A stretch of 41,151 nt of DNA from Chloroflexota bacterium (GTDB lineage: Bacteria; Chloroflexota; Anaerolineae; Anaerolineales; Anaerolineaceae). The stretch lies in the NCBI GenBank assembly GCA_023381565.1, contig JAMCRR010000082.1, positions 1 through 41,151 on the forward strand, read 5' to 3'. The notes beneath the pieces are model-generated. The model was given only the letters and a program-made list of their open reading frames with translations. It was not told where the DNA came from and searched no databases. Positions 22,912-30,867 of the stretch are shown piece after piece (the stretch's first letter is position 1; each line of letters begins with the position of its first letter). The translations under genes and the position numbers were made by a program.

Positions 22912-23837
22912 GCGAACATGCTGAAGTTGAGGATCTGCTGCCGCTTTACGTGTCCGGCCGGTTGGGCGAAGCCCAGCGCCGCACCGTCGAAGCACACCTG
23001 TCGGCTTGCCCGGATTGCCAGGCGGACCTGGCAATGTGGAAGGCTGTGGCCGGCGAAATATCCGAAGCAGACCACCGCCTGGCTGCTCCGCAAGGGCTGG
23101 CCGAACGCTCCATAGCCCGCCTTCACCAGCAAACCAGGCGCCCTAATGTCCTACAGCATGCTTTTACCCTGCTAGGCTCACAGGCGCCGCTGGTGCGCAG
23201 CGAGATCTGGCCGGCATCGGCGGTTGTCTTCGCTATGGGCTATAGTTTTGCGGTATTGGCCAGAAGCGCTGTGGCTATCCAGGCTCTGGCCCCGTTGGTG
23301 GCTGCCGCCGGTATCGCCTTTATTTACGGCACTGAAAACGACCCTGGGATCGAGCTGGCCCTGGCCACGCCGACCTCGCCGCGGCAGGTCTTGCTGGCCC
23401 GCCTGGCGCTGGTCTTTGGCTACGACCTGGTCCTGGCGCTGGCAGCCACCCTGGGGCTGGCGCTTTTCGTTCCGTACGGCACGCTCTCCAGCCTGATCCT
23501 GGGCTGGTTGGGGCCGATGGCGTTCCTTTCGGCTGCCGCCCTGCTGCTATCGCTGTGGATCGGCTCTTCGAACGCTATTGCTGTATCTTACCTGGGTTGG
23601 TTCGGGCAATATTTGGCCCAGGGCTTAATGAAAAACCGGTTTGATCCCGGGGGCGCCGGCCTGACCGTGAGCACAATATTCGGCTCCATTCCAGGTTTGC
23701 AGGCGGCGCTCGGCTCTTACCTGCAGTTCTGGAGCAGCCCGGCAATGTTACTGGCGGTCTCGGCAGTGCTGGTTGCCGCGGCTCTGTGGATCGTTAGTCG
23801 TACGGAGTACCGGTGGACAGTGAACGGTGTACAGTAA
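22908..23837 (+). CDS. Anti-sigma factor: zf-HC2 domain fused to ABC-2 permease-like membrane domain
   Basis: This 309-aa protein starts with a zinc-binding anti-sigma domain carrying the H30-x3-C34-x2-C37 motif (HLSACPDCQADL), which holds the sigma factor in the cytoplasm. The remainder (about 90-305) has six hydrophobic helices and the segment ENDPGIELALATPTSPRQVL. That segment resembles one in the neighbouring ABC membrane protein (DDPALELQFSSPRPAWRTLF at about 25485), so the membrane half looks like an ABC-2 permease rather than a single-helix anchor. The protein could be both sensor and transporter subunit (inference). The last codons (TVNGVQ, stop) are made of GTTTACC-family repeat DNA, so the natural C-terminus may have been replaced. 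Confidence 0.85.
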   Translation: MSEHAEVEDLLPLYVSGRLGEAQRRTVEAHLSACPDCQADLAMWKAVAGEISEADHRLAAPQGLAERSIARLHQQTRRPNVLQHAFTLLGSQAPLVRSEIWPASAVVFAMGYSFAVLARSAVAIQALAPLVAAAGIAFIYGTENDPGIELALATPTSPRQVLLARLALVFGYDLVLALAATLGLALFVPYGTLSSLILGWLGPMAFLSAAALLLSLWIGSSNAIAVSYLGWFGQYLAQGLMKNRFDPGGAGLTVSTIFGSIPGLQAALGSYLQFWSSPAMLLAVSAVLVAAALWIVSRTEYRWTVNGVQ

Positions 23838-23860
23838 ACGGTAAACAGTAATGAGCAGGA
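23811..23860. repeat. GTTTACC-family repeat, left of the four-helix-bundle gene
   Basis: GTGGACAGTGAACGGTGTAC followed by AGTAAACGGTAAACAGTAA is one arm of the repeat family in the GTAAAC orientation. It supplies the last codons and TAA stop of the anti-sigma gene and lies just before the four-helix-bundle gene. Confidence 0.8.
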
Positions 23861-23864
23861 AGAG

Positions 23865-24314
23865 ATGAGTGGGTTGAAATATGCGGAAAGCTTTCGGGAT
23901 TTGTTGATGTATCAGAAAGCACGTGAGCTGCAGCAGGAGGTTTTCATGGTCTCAGGTGCGTTTCCTAAAGAGGAAAAGTTCTCCTTGAGCGATCAAATCC
24001 GACGCTCCTCTCGCTCCATTGGAGCCAATCTCGCCGAGGCCTGGGGAAAGCGGCGTTATGAAGCCCACTTTGTGAGTAAATTGACGGATGCGGATGGCGA
24101 GCAATATGAAACCCAACATTGGATTGAAACCGCCGTGGAGTGTGGTTACCTGGACCAGCAAAAAGGGACCGAATTACTCGATAGATGCAAACAAATCGGT
24201 CGCTTGCTGGGCGGCACGATGGAAAAGGCCCATATATTCTGCGGCGCACTAACTAAAGCCGTTCGCGAATCCACCCGTGAATACCTGGTGAATTCAACCG
24301 GCAATCCAGACTGA
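23865..24314 (+). CDS. Four-helix bundle protein (23S rRNA intervening-sequence protein family)
   Basis: The 149-aa product matches the S23/IVP four-helix bundle family: FRDLLMYQKARELQQEVFMV, FSLSDQIRRSSRSIGANLAE and AWGKRRYEAHFVSKLTDADG, with the GYLDQQKGTELLDRCKQIGR helix. The family was first seen encoded in insertions of 23S rRNA genes and resembles the Avd protein of diversity-generating retroelements; its function is unknown. It is flanked on both sides by GTTTACC-family repeats in opposite orientations and interrupts the operon between the anti-sigma and ABC genes, so the gene and repeats look like one inserted cassette. A weak AGGAAGAG lies before the ATG. Confidence 0.88.
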   Translation: MSGLKYAESFRDLLMYQKARELQQEVFMVSGAFPKEEKFSLSDQIRRSSRSIGANLAEAWGKRRYEAHFVSKLTDADGEQYETQHWIETAVECGYLDQQKGTELLDRCKQIGRLLGGTMEKAHIFCGALTKAVRESTREYLVNSTGNPD

Positions 24315-24365
24315 CCTTTTCCCGTTTACCGTATACCGTTCACTGCCGTAGGACTGTTCACCATT
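24315..24365. repeat. GTTTACC-family repeat, right of the four-helix-bundle gene
   Basis: CCCGTTTACCGTATACCG followed by TTCACTGCCGTAGGACTG and TTCACC is the reverse-oriented arm matching the one at 23811-23860. It ends about 16 bp before the start codon of the next ABC gene. Confidence 0.8.
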
Positions 24366-24380
24366 CTCTTTGGAGGAATC

Positions 24381-25151
24381 GTGTCTCGTTTCATGGGTGT
24401 CATCCGCAATGAATTTGGCATGTCCGTCCGCCGCAAAGGATTCTGGCTGGCGTACGGCTTGCTCCTGCTCTTTTACGGAGGTCTGTTCGTCCTTGGAGGC
24501 CAGATCGAGGTGTCCTCCACGCAGGCTCAGATGGGGCAGGCCTCAGCCGAAATGGCTTTTACGCTCAACATGTTCTTTCCCCTGGTGGGGGGTATCCTGC
24601 TCGCCGACCGGCTGGTGCGCGACCGGCGCCTGGGAGTAGATGAGCTGCTCGGCAGCACTCCCCTCGGGCGGGTCGAATACCTGCTGGGAAAATACATTGG
24701 TGGTCTGCTTTCCATCTTGATGCCTGTGTTCTTCATCTATTTGGCACTCATGGTTTGCGGCCTGGCTTTGGGCGCTTCGCTGAGGTTTTCGCTGGTCCCG
24801 CTGCTCGCCTTCCTGGCCATCGTTGTCCCGGCTTACGTCTTTATCACCGCCTTCTCGCTGGCCTGCCCGCTGGTCATGCCGGTGCGCGTCTACCAGATCC
24901 TCTTCACCGGCTACTGGTTCTGGGGCAACTATCTCAACCCCGAGTTCATCCCCACGCTGAACGGCACCCTGCTCACCCCGGGCGGGAAGATCGCCATGGA
25001 AGGCTTTTTCGGAGTTGGCGGTTCGGTAGGCGATACTGGTCTTTACACCCCTACGCAGGCAGTGCTCAATCTGGTAGTGCTGGCCGCCTGCGCCGGGCTT
25101 GCCCTGGCGGCAGCTGAGCGTTTTCTGGCCTGGCGCGCCTCGCAAGCCTGA
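24381..25151 (+). CDS. ABC-2 type permease
   Basis: This 256-aa membrane protein has six hydrophobic helices. The first follows RNEFGMSVRRKGFWLAYGLL and the next pair surrounds the coupling segment LVRDRRLGVDELLGSTPLGR, which is typical of ABC-2 permeases. The start is GTG, with GGAGGAAT just upstream (24371-24378). It is separated from the anti-sigma gene only by the four-helix-bundle cassette and should be part of the sigma-controlled operon. The substrate is unknown; related Chloroflexota and Firmicutes systems export peptides or antibiotics. Confidence 0.85.
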   Translation: MSRFMGVIRNEFGMSVRRKGFWLAYGLLLLFYGGLFVLGGQIEVSSTQAQMGQASAEMAFTLNMFFPLVGGILLADRLVRDRRLGVDELLGSTPLGRVEYLLGKYIGGLLSILMPVFFIYLALMVCGLALGASLRFSLVPLLAFLAIVVPAYVFITAFSLACPLVMPVRVYQILFTGYWFWGNYLNPEFIPTLNGTLLTPGGKIAMEGFFGVGGSVGDTGLYTPTQAVLNLVVLAACAGLALAAAERFLAWRASQA

Positions 25152-25272
25152 TCTGTATCCGGTATACGGTAAACAGTACAGTGAACAGTCCACTCCCTTC
25201 CTGTTTATGGCCCACCGTTTATCGTATACCGCCGAAGGACCGTTTACCGTTCACTGTTTACTGAAAGCTGTC
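25152..25272. repeat. GTTTACC-family repeat pair with no gene inside
   Basis: GGTATACGGTAAACAGTAC followed by AGTGAACAGTCCAC forms the left arm (25160-25195). CACCGTTTATCGTATACCG followed by CCGAAGGACCGTTTACCG forms the right arm (25210-25262). The pair resembles the repeats around the four-helix-bundle gene, but only about 20 bp lie between the arms. Confidence 0.8.
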
Positions 25273-25274
25273 TT

Positions 25275-25946
25275 ATGAAACGATCCTCAACCCCTCTCCG
25301 CTATACCCTCCTCACCTACCGCCTGGACCACCTCTGGCTGCCGGCTGCCTTCTGGGCCCTCTTTCTCCTGTTGATCCTGTTCGTGCCTCAGCCGGAAAGT
25401 AAAACCAACATGGCGGCGGCTTATCTCGGCGGGGCGCTGCCGCTGCTGGCCGGCATCCTGGCGGCTTACGCCATCCTGGACGACCCCGCTCTCGAGCTCC
25501 AGTTCTCTTCCCCCCGCCCGGCCTGGCGAACCCTCTTCGAGCGCCTGGGGATGATCCTGGTGATTGTTGGTCTCTTTGCGTTTAGCTATCAGGCCTGTAT
25601 GGCCCTCATCGGCATCGACCTTTCCCCGCTGGGCGGTATTGCCTTACGGCAGCTCGCCTGGCTCGTGCCCTGCCTGGCGCTGATGGCCCTGGGCAGCGCC
25701 GGCGCCTTTGCCCTGGCGCAGCCTGCGGCAGGCGCCATGCTTGTTGCCCTCATCTGGATGGTCGAGCTCCTGCTGCGCAGCTGGTTTGCCTCAAACGAAT
25801 GGGGGCGCTACTTATTCATCTACATGGGTATTTATGCTCCGCAGAACCCCTATTTGATCGCCAGCCACGCCAGCCTGCTGGCCCTCTCCCTCCTGCTGCT
25901 CGCCGGGAGCTGGGCGCTGCTTAAAAATCAAGAACGCTATATTTAG
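25275..25946 (+). CDS. ABC-2 type membrane protein, second subunit
   Basis: The 223-aa product has six hydrophobic helices and a short basic N-terminus (MKRSSTPLRYTLLTYRLDHL). The segment DDPALELQFSSPRPAWRTLF is shared in pattern with the membrane half of the anti-sigma protein. It is likely the second transmembrane subunit beside the permease at 24381. The ribosome site is poor because a repeat precedes it. The gene ends 22 bp before the ATPase gene. Confidence 0.75.
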   Translation: MKRSSTPLRYTLLTYRLDHLWLPAAFWALFLLLILFVPQPESKTNMAAAYLGGALPLLAGILAAYAILDDPALELQFSSPRPAWRTLFERLGMILVIVGLFAFSYQACMALIGIDLSPLGGIALRQLAWLVPCLALMALGSAGAFALAQPAAGAMLVALIWMVELLLRSWFASNEWGRYLFIYMGIYAPQNPYLIASHASLLALSLLLLAGSWALLKNQERYI

Positions 25947-25968
25947 TCTGCCTAACAGGAAAACGATC

Positions 25969-26877
25969 ATGATCGAAATTCAGCACTTAACCAAAGTCTA
26001 CGGCCGCGGAGCCAAATCTGTCTGGGCGCTGCGTGACCTGAGTTTATCCATCGACGAAGGCATGTTTGGCCTGCTCGGGCCCAATGGCGCCGGGAAGACC
26101 ACGTTGATGCGCATCCTGGCCGGCATCGTCAGCCCCAGCCAGGGCAGCGTGCGCGTCGCCGGGCACGACGCCTCCACCGAAAAAGGCAAGACGGCCATCA
26201 AAGCCATGCTCGGCTACCTGCCTCAGGAGCTGGGCCTGTACCCCGAGCTGACCGCCCGGCAGTTTGTCGACTACATGGCCATCTTGAAGAATATGAACGA
26301 TGAGCCGGCCCGCCGTAAACGAGTGGCAGAGGTGCTGGAGCTCGTCGGCCTTGCCCAAGACGCCGACCGCAAGCTCAAAGGCTTTTCCGGCGGCATGAAG
26401 CGCCGTGCCGGCATCGCTCACGCCCTGGTGAACGACCCGCGCCTGCTCATCGTCGACGAGCCTACCTCCGGCCTCGACCCCGAGGAGCGCATCCGCTTCC
26501 GCAACTTGCTGGTGGACCTGGCCTCGGACCGCGCCGTGCTGCTCTCCACCCACATCGTCGAGGATATCGGCCAGACCTGCCGCGAGATGGGGGTGCTCTC
26601 CCACGGGGAGCTGCTCTTCCGTGGCAGCCCGAATGAGGTCATCGGCGCCGCCCAGGGCAAAGTCTGGACGGTAACCACCACCAACGGGCACAAGCCCAAC
26701 CATGGCATGACCGTCGTGTCCATGCTGCATCTCAGCGATGGCACCCAGTACCGCCTGGTCGGCCCCCAGCCGGGAGAGTTCCCCGAGGCCCAGCCGGCGC
26801 AGCCAGGGCTGGAAGACGCTTACGTGTGGCTGATGAAGAGCAAGGAGGAGGGAGCAAGGGTGAAGGATGAAGGATGA
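25969..26877 (+). CDS. ABC transporter ATP-binding protein
   Basis: This 302-aa ATPase has Walker A GPNGAGKTT (37-45), Q-loop GYLPQELGLYPELT, signature FSGGMKRR (about 139) and Walker B LLIVDEPTSGLDPEE (about 159-165), followed by LLSTHIVEDIGQTC. The type is that of ABC-2 drug or peptide exporters. An extra C-terminal domain of about 80 residues follows. It closes the operon of sigma factor, anti-sigma factor and two membrane proteins, and should energise them. Start ATG after AGGAAAACG. Confidence 0.92.
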   Translation: MIEIQHLTKVYGRGAKSVWALRDLSLSIDEGMFGLLGPNGAGKTTLMRILAGIVSPSQGSVRVAGHDASTEKGKTAIKAMLGYLPQELGLYPELTARQFVDYMAILKNMNDEPARRKRVAEVLELVGLAQDADRKLKGFSGGMKRRAGIAHALVNDPRLLIVDEPTSGLDPEERIRFRNLLVDLASDRAVLLSTHIVEDIGQTCREMGVLSHGELLFRGSPNEVIGAAQGKVWTVTTTNGHKPNHGMTVVSMLHLSDGTQYRLVGPQPGEFPEAQPAQPGLEDAYVWLMKSKEEGARVKDEG

Positions 26878-27050
26878 AAAATCACCTCCCTCTAGCTGGT
26901 TCATCGTTTCGCTGACGGATTGATTCGAACCGCCATAAGACTACTGGTCGCTCTATACCGCAGTTCTCGCGGGTACATTTCCTGCAACGTTTCAATGGGA
27001 GGTAGTTATCACCGCATAGATATTCCCTTCCTATTGAATGCGTCGCTTGT

Positions 27051-28871
27051 ATGGATATGGCCCGCTTATTCAGCCGTAAAACTAATCCAGATCAAGGCCC
27101 GAAGGGTCCATCGCAGCCGGTCCGCACGCCGATCCGGCTGAAGATTACCCTGCCCTATCTTCTCCTGGCGATCATCCTGGCTTTGGGCGCCACCTATATG
27201 ATCTACCGGATCGTCTTCGATAACATCGACGAGCGCTTCACGAACCAGCTCATCGAGGCCGGCAAGATCAGCTCGGATTGGATGGTTCGCGAAGAAGACC
27301 GCCTGTTAGAGACTCTGCGTCTGCTTTCATATACCCAGGGTACGGCTCAGGCCGTCCTGGATGGGGATGCCCAGCGCTTGCGCGAGCTGTCCATCGGGAT
27401 TGCCTTGAATAACAGCGAGGAAGTGATTGAGTTTCTGGATGTTCAAGGCAGTCCAATCCTGACTATGCGCCACCGGACGGGTGGGAATCTGGAAGATTAC
27501 ACCTATTCCCAGGGGGGAGAGAAGCCTGTGCCCCAATGGCCCTTCGTCGAGAAGGTGCTTCAGAGACAGACGGACGCGCTGGGGGATAAGTATTCAGGCG
27601 AGGTCAGCGATGATTTTGGGAACACCTTCTACGTTGCCGGGCCAATCTACAACGAACATAACGAATTGGCTGGCGTGGTTCTGGTAGGGAAAACCCTCCC
27701 TACCCTCGTACACCAGATGCGGGATGCGACCCTGGCCCAGGTAACCCTCTACAACCTGGACGGGCAGCCGGCCGCCAGTACCCATCTGGATACCAATCCC
27801 TTGAATCAAGACACCGTCTCCCAAATCCTGCTCCGCATGAAAGACAGCAGCCTGAAACGGGATTTGAATAATCTGCGCGATATCAGCTCTTCAAGCGTCA
27901 ATTATGCCGAAATCCTGGCTCCCTGGCAGGCGCGTGGTGGCGAGACGCTGGGTTTGATGGGGGTCTCGCTGGCTAAGACCTTCCTGGTTAGCACCAGCCG
28001 GGTAACCCGTATGCAGATCTTAGGCCTCGCGGGGTTGGCTTTCCTGCTGGTCACACTGTTGGGCATCAACCTTGCCAATCTGATCACGCGCCCGCTGCTT
28101 GGCCTGGTGCGCGCCTCGATGGAGGTTTCGCGCGGGAACCTTCAGGTGAGCGTGCCGTCTACCAGCGACGATGAGGTCGGCATCCTGGCTCACTCCTTCA
28201 ACCAGATGGTTGGCAGCCTGTACCAATCGAAAGAAGACCTGCTTCAGGCATATGACAGCACCCTGGAGGGTTGGTCGAAAGCGCTGGAGTTGCGGGATGA
28301 AGAGACTGAGGGGCATACCCAACGGGTGACCCAGATGACCGTACGTCTGGCCGAGATGATGGGCATTCAGGGGGAGGATTTGGTCAATATCAGGCGCGGA
28401 GCGCTGCTGCACGACATCGGGAAAATGGGCGTGCCGGATGCCATTTTGCGCAAACCCGGCCCTCTGACCGACGAAGAATGGGTTCTGATGCGCAAACACC
28501 CAGAGTATGCAATCAAGATGCTGTGGGAGATCGAGTACCTCCACCCAGCTTTAGAAATTCCCGGCAGCCATCACGAGAAATGGGATGGCTCTGGTTATCC
28601 AAAGGGTCTGAAAGGGACGGAGATTCCTCTTGCGGCGCGTATTTTTGCGATCATAGACGTATGGGATGCGCTTCGCTCTGACCGTCCTTACCGGAAATGC
28701 CTGCCGCAGGAAGAGGTTATGGAGATCCTCCTCGATGGCCGAGGGAGCCATTTCGATCCCGAAGTGACCGATCTCTTCCTGAAGCACCTCCCAGAGCTGA
28801 CAGCTCCTATCCTCGCTTCATTCTCCTCACCTTCGTATGAGCACCCTCTCCCAAGTTCCGCGGCCGCTTGA
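27051..28871 (+). CDS. Membrane sensor with HAMP and HD-GYP domains
   Basis: This 606-aa protein has a transmembrane helix (about 32-54), an extracytoplasmic sensor of about 265 residues (CACHE-like), a second helix (about 321-343) and a HAMP linker (about 343-400). Its HD-GYP phosphodiesterase domain shows GHTQRVTQMTVRLAEMMGIQ (from 421), LLHDIGKMGVPDAIL (from about 452), HHEKWDGSGYPKGLKG (GYP at about 515) and DVWDALRSDRPYR. HD-GYP enzymes hydrolyse cyclic di-GMP. The ligands HD and GYP are all present, so it is likely active. The two ATGs at 27051 and 27057 lack a strong ribosome site. Its end overlaps the next gene by 35 bp. Confidence 0.9.
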   Translation: MDMARLFSRKTNPDQGPKGPSQPVRTPIRLKITLPYLLLAIILALGATYMIYRIVFDNIDERFTNQLIEAGKISSDWMVREEDRLLETLRLLSYTQGTAQAVLDGDAQRLRELSIGIALNNSEEVIEFLDVQGSPILTMRHRTGGNLEDYTYSQGGEKPVPQWPFVEKVLQRQTDALGDKYSGEVSDDFGNTFYVAGPIYNEHNELAGVVLVGKTLPTLVHQMRDATLAQVTLYNLDGQPAASTHLDTNPLNQDTVSQILLRMKDSSLKRDLNNLRDISSSSVNYAEILAPWQARGGETLGLMGVSLAKTFLVSTSRVTRMQILGLAGLAFLLVTLLGINLANLITRPLLGLVRASMEVSRGNLQVSVPSTSDDEVGILAHSFNQMVGSLYQSKEDLLQAYDSTLEGWSKALELRDEETEGHTQRVTQMTVRLAEMMGIQGEDLVNIRRGALLHDIGKMGVPDAILRKPGPLTDEEWVLMRKHPEYAIKMLWEIEYLHPALEIPGSHHEKWDGSGYPKGLKGTEIPLAARIFAIIDVWDALRSDRPYRKCLPQEEVMEILLDGRGSHFDPEVTDLFLKHLPELTAPILASFSSPSYEHPLPSSAAA

Positions 28872-30294
28872 ACCGCGTTTGAGCGGAAGGAAGAATTTGC
28901 ACTTGCCCTGGATTAAAGGGCCAGGGGATTCATCTCGCAAACGGGAGCTGTATGTATTTTGGATTGTGATCCTCCTGCTCCTGGGAGTTGCCTGCCTGGT
29001 CTCGCTCCTTCTCTTGAATGGGAGCTTCACCGAGGATGGAGTTGTATTCCTGGGCGAATCTTTACTCTCAAACGAAATTGCAGATTACCGTGTGGATGCT
29101 CGCCCGTATCCCCTCCCCGCTCTTGGGGAAGGGATTATCCAGGCCATCCTCTGGGACCACGACCCCGGCGCAACCGATCTGCCTTCCCGGGTAACCTCTC
29201 TGAAATCGGTTTTGATGTCGCCTATCCCTAGCGCGACGCGGTCGCTTGCGGGAAGAATTGGGGATATCGAGACACCCGATTCGCCTTCCCGCACCCCTGC
29301 TCCCGAACCGACTGGTACGGCAACGATGCTACCCAGCCAGACGCCTTCCCCCGTTCCCTCGCTGACCCCTTCGATAACCCAACAACCGACCTCTTCCAGT
29401 ACTCCCCGCCCAACGGGCACACAAAATATTACGCCTACCGGTACAGCGACACGCAGAATCGTTTTCACCGCGACAAAGACCCTGCTGCCTCCTTCTACCC
29501 GCACACCCAGGCCACCTGCGGCGCCAACCCCCACTCAAACCACCATCGTCTCGCCTACTTCCACTCCGGCTCCCACGACAACGGTTAACCCTACGGCAAC
29601 TCCCGCGCCGGCGCCGACGGGTACGCCCACTCCAATACCGACTGATCTTCCCCTGCCAACCGATACGGCCACTCCAACCCCAACCTATACCCCGCTTCCA
29701 ACCGATACGGCCACTCCGACCCCAACCTATACCCCGCTTCCAACTGGTACACCTACGCCGACCCCAGCAGCTTCACCCACGCTTGCCGCCTGTGAGAATA
29801 TCCTCCCCGGCAGCCTCAATGCCATTGAAGATTCCTGGGTAGATCAGACCAACCCCAGCCAAAATTATGGCGCCGAACCAACTCTGTACATCCGGCCAAC
29901 CGGAGGCGTCGATGAGCGGGCCCTGGTCAGGTTCGATCTTAGCTCGCTGGCGGGGAAGACGGTCTTGTCAGCCATACTCTATATTTACGATGACTCGGGA
30001 ACTGGCAACTACCCGGTAGATGTGCTGCAGGTGACCTCGGATTGGAGCGAAATGGCCGTCACCTGGGATAATCAACCCGATACAAACCCTGCCTCGATCG
30101 GGAATTTCACCCTGACAAAACCGAACTGCACATTAGCTACTTATCTCAACCCCTCCCTGGTGCAATCCTGGGTGGATAACCCTGCTTTGAATTTCGGGGT
30201 CATGCTTTACCCCCCGAGCGGCGCTGGCGAAGCCAAGCTTTCCAGTCGCGAAGGCGCAAATCCCCCAAAGCTGTGGGTGGCGACGCAGCCGTGA
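28837..30294 (+). CDS. Surface protein with Pro/Thr linker and DNRLRE domain
   Basis: This 485-aa protein has one membrane helix near the N-terminus (about 41-60) and a long low-complexity Pro/Thr-rich linker (about 140-310). The C-terminal beta-sandwich (325-485) has the DNRLRE pattern: EDSWVDQTNPSQNYGAEPTL, YIRPTGGVDERALVRFDLSS and TVLSAILYIYDDSG, then TWDNQPDTNPAS. Such domains occur on secreted proteins that bind polysaccharide or other surfaces. The linker suggests a stalk outside the cell. It starts inside the 3' end of the HD-GYP gene in another frame, so the two are probably translationally coupled, and the sensor may control this protein's output. The linker includes a 42-bp tandem repeat. 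Confidence 0.8.
   Translation: MSTLSQVPRPLEPRLSGRKNLHLPWIKGPGDSSRKRELYVFWIVILLLLGVACLVSLLLLNGSFTEDGVVFLGESLLSNEIADYRVDARPYPLPALGEGIIQAILWDHDPGATDLPSRVTSLKSVLMSPIPSATRSLAGRIGDIETPDSPSRTPAPEPTGTATMLPSQTPSPVPSLTPSITQQPTSSSTPRPTGTQNITPTGTATRRIVFTATKTLLPPSTRTPRPPAAPTPTQTTIVSPTSTPAPTTTVNPTATPAPAPTGTPTPIPTDLPLPTDTATPTPTYTPLPTDTATPTPTYTPLPTGTPTPTPAASPTLAACENILPGSLNAIEDSWVDQTNPSQNYGAEPTLYIRPTGGVDERALVRFDLSSLAGKTVLSAILYIYDDSGTGNYPVDVLQVTSDWSEMAVTWDNQPDTNPASIGNFTLTKPNCTLATYLNPSLVQSWVDNPALNFGVMLYPPSGAGEAKLSSREGANPPKLWVATQP
29656..29742 (+). repeat. 42-bp tandem repeat in the Pro/Thr linker
   Basis: Two nearly identical 42-bp copies begin at 29656 and 29698 and encode PTDTATPTPTYTPL twice. The third stretch diverges. 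Such slippage-prone repeats change linker length. Confidence 0.75.
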
Positions 30295-30349
30295 AGGGCA
30301 AGGGCAAAGGCAGATAGAACGTATTTGTATTCTTTGTGCTGAGAAATTT

Positions 30350-30745
30350 AACCACAAAGAGCACAAAGTACACAAAGAATAAGAACAAAACACTCTTTGT
30401 GCTCTTCGTGTCCTTGGTGGTTGAAAGCTTTAACCACAAAGAGCACAACGAAAAACAATAAAATACTCTTTGTGCTCTTCGTGTCCTTTGTGGTTAAAAG
30501 GTTTAACCACAAAGAGCACCAAGCACACAAAGAATAACAACAAAATACTCTTTGTGCTCTTCGTGTCCTTCGTGGTTGAAAGGTTTAACCACAAAGAGCA
30601 CCAAGCACACAAAGAAAAACAACAAAATACTCTTTGTGCCCTTCGTGTCCTTGGTGGTTGAAAGGTTTAACCACAAAGAGCACCAAGCACGCAAAGAATA
30701 ACAACAAACCACCCTTTGTGCTCTTCGTGTCCTTCGTGGTTAAAA
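30350..30745. repeat. Tandem array of five palindromic AACCACAAAGAGCAC units
   Basis: Units begin with AACCACAAAGAGCAC at 30350, 30432, 30505, 30587 and 30669 (periods 82, 73, 82, 82 bp) and end near 30745. Each unit carries a left arm AACCACAAAGAGCAC and a right arm CTTTGTGCTCTTCGTGTCC followed by GTGGTT. Each arm pair can fold into a long hairpin. The units differ by a few substitutions and one deletion of 9 bp. Everything between the DNRLRE gene and the methyltransferase gene (30295-30867) is this array, its flanks and a TATAAT at 30785-30790. The frames in both strands through the array are repeat translations, not genes. Confidence 0.9.
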
Positions 30746-30867
30746 TCAAAACCCTCTCCGGTTTATCTTCAACCCAATCTCAGCTATAATTAACTCATCA
30801 AAATACCGGGATATCTTTAGACCTGGGGGGATACAGGATTGATCGTCATTTCAAGGAGATTCGTTTG

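Noticed and set aside
23865-24314. Avd protein of a diversity-generating retroelement
   Set aside because: The fold is similar, but there is no reverse transcriptase and no template/variable repeat pair in the window.
30348-30712. Several 60-70 codon genes within the repeat array
   Set aside because: They read through the repeat units in both strands and repeat the same peptide words; they are translations of repeats.
30350-30745. CRISPR array
   Set aside because: The units are self-palindromic with the arms making up nearly the whole unit; there are no unique spacers of constant length and no cas genes.
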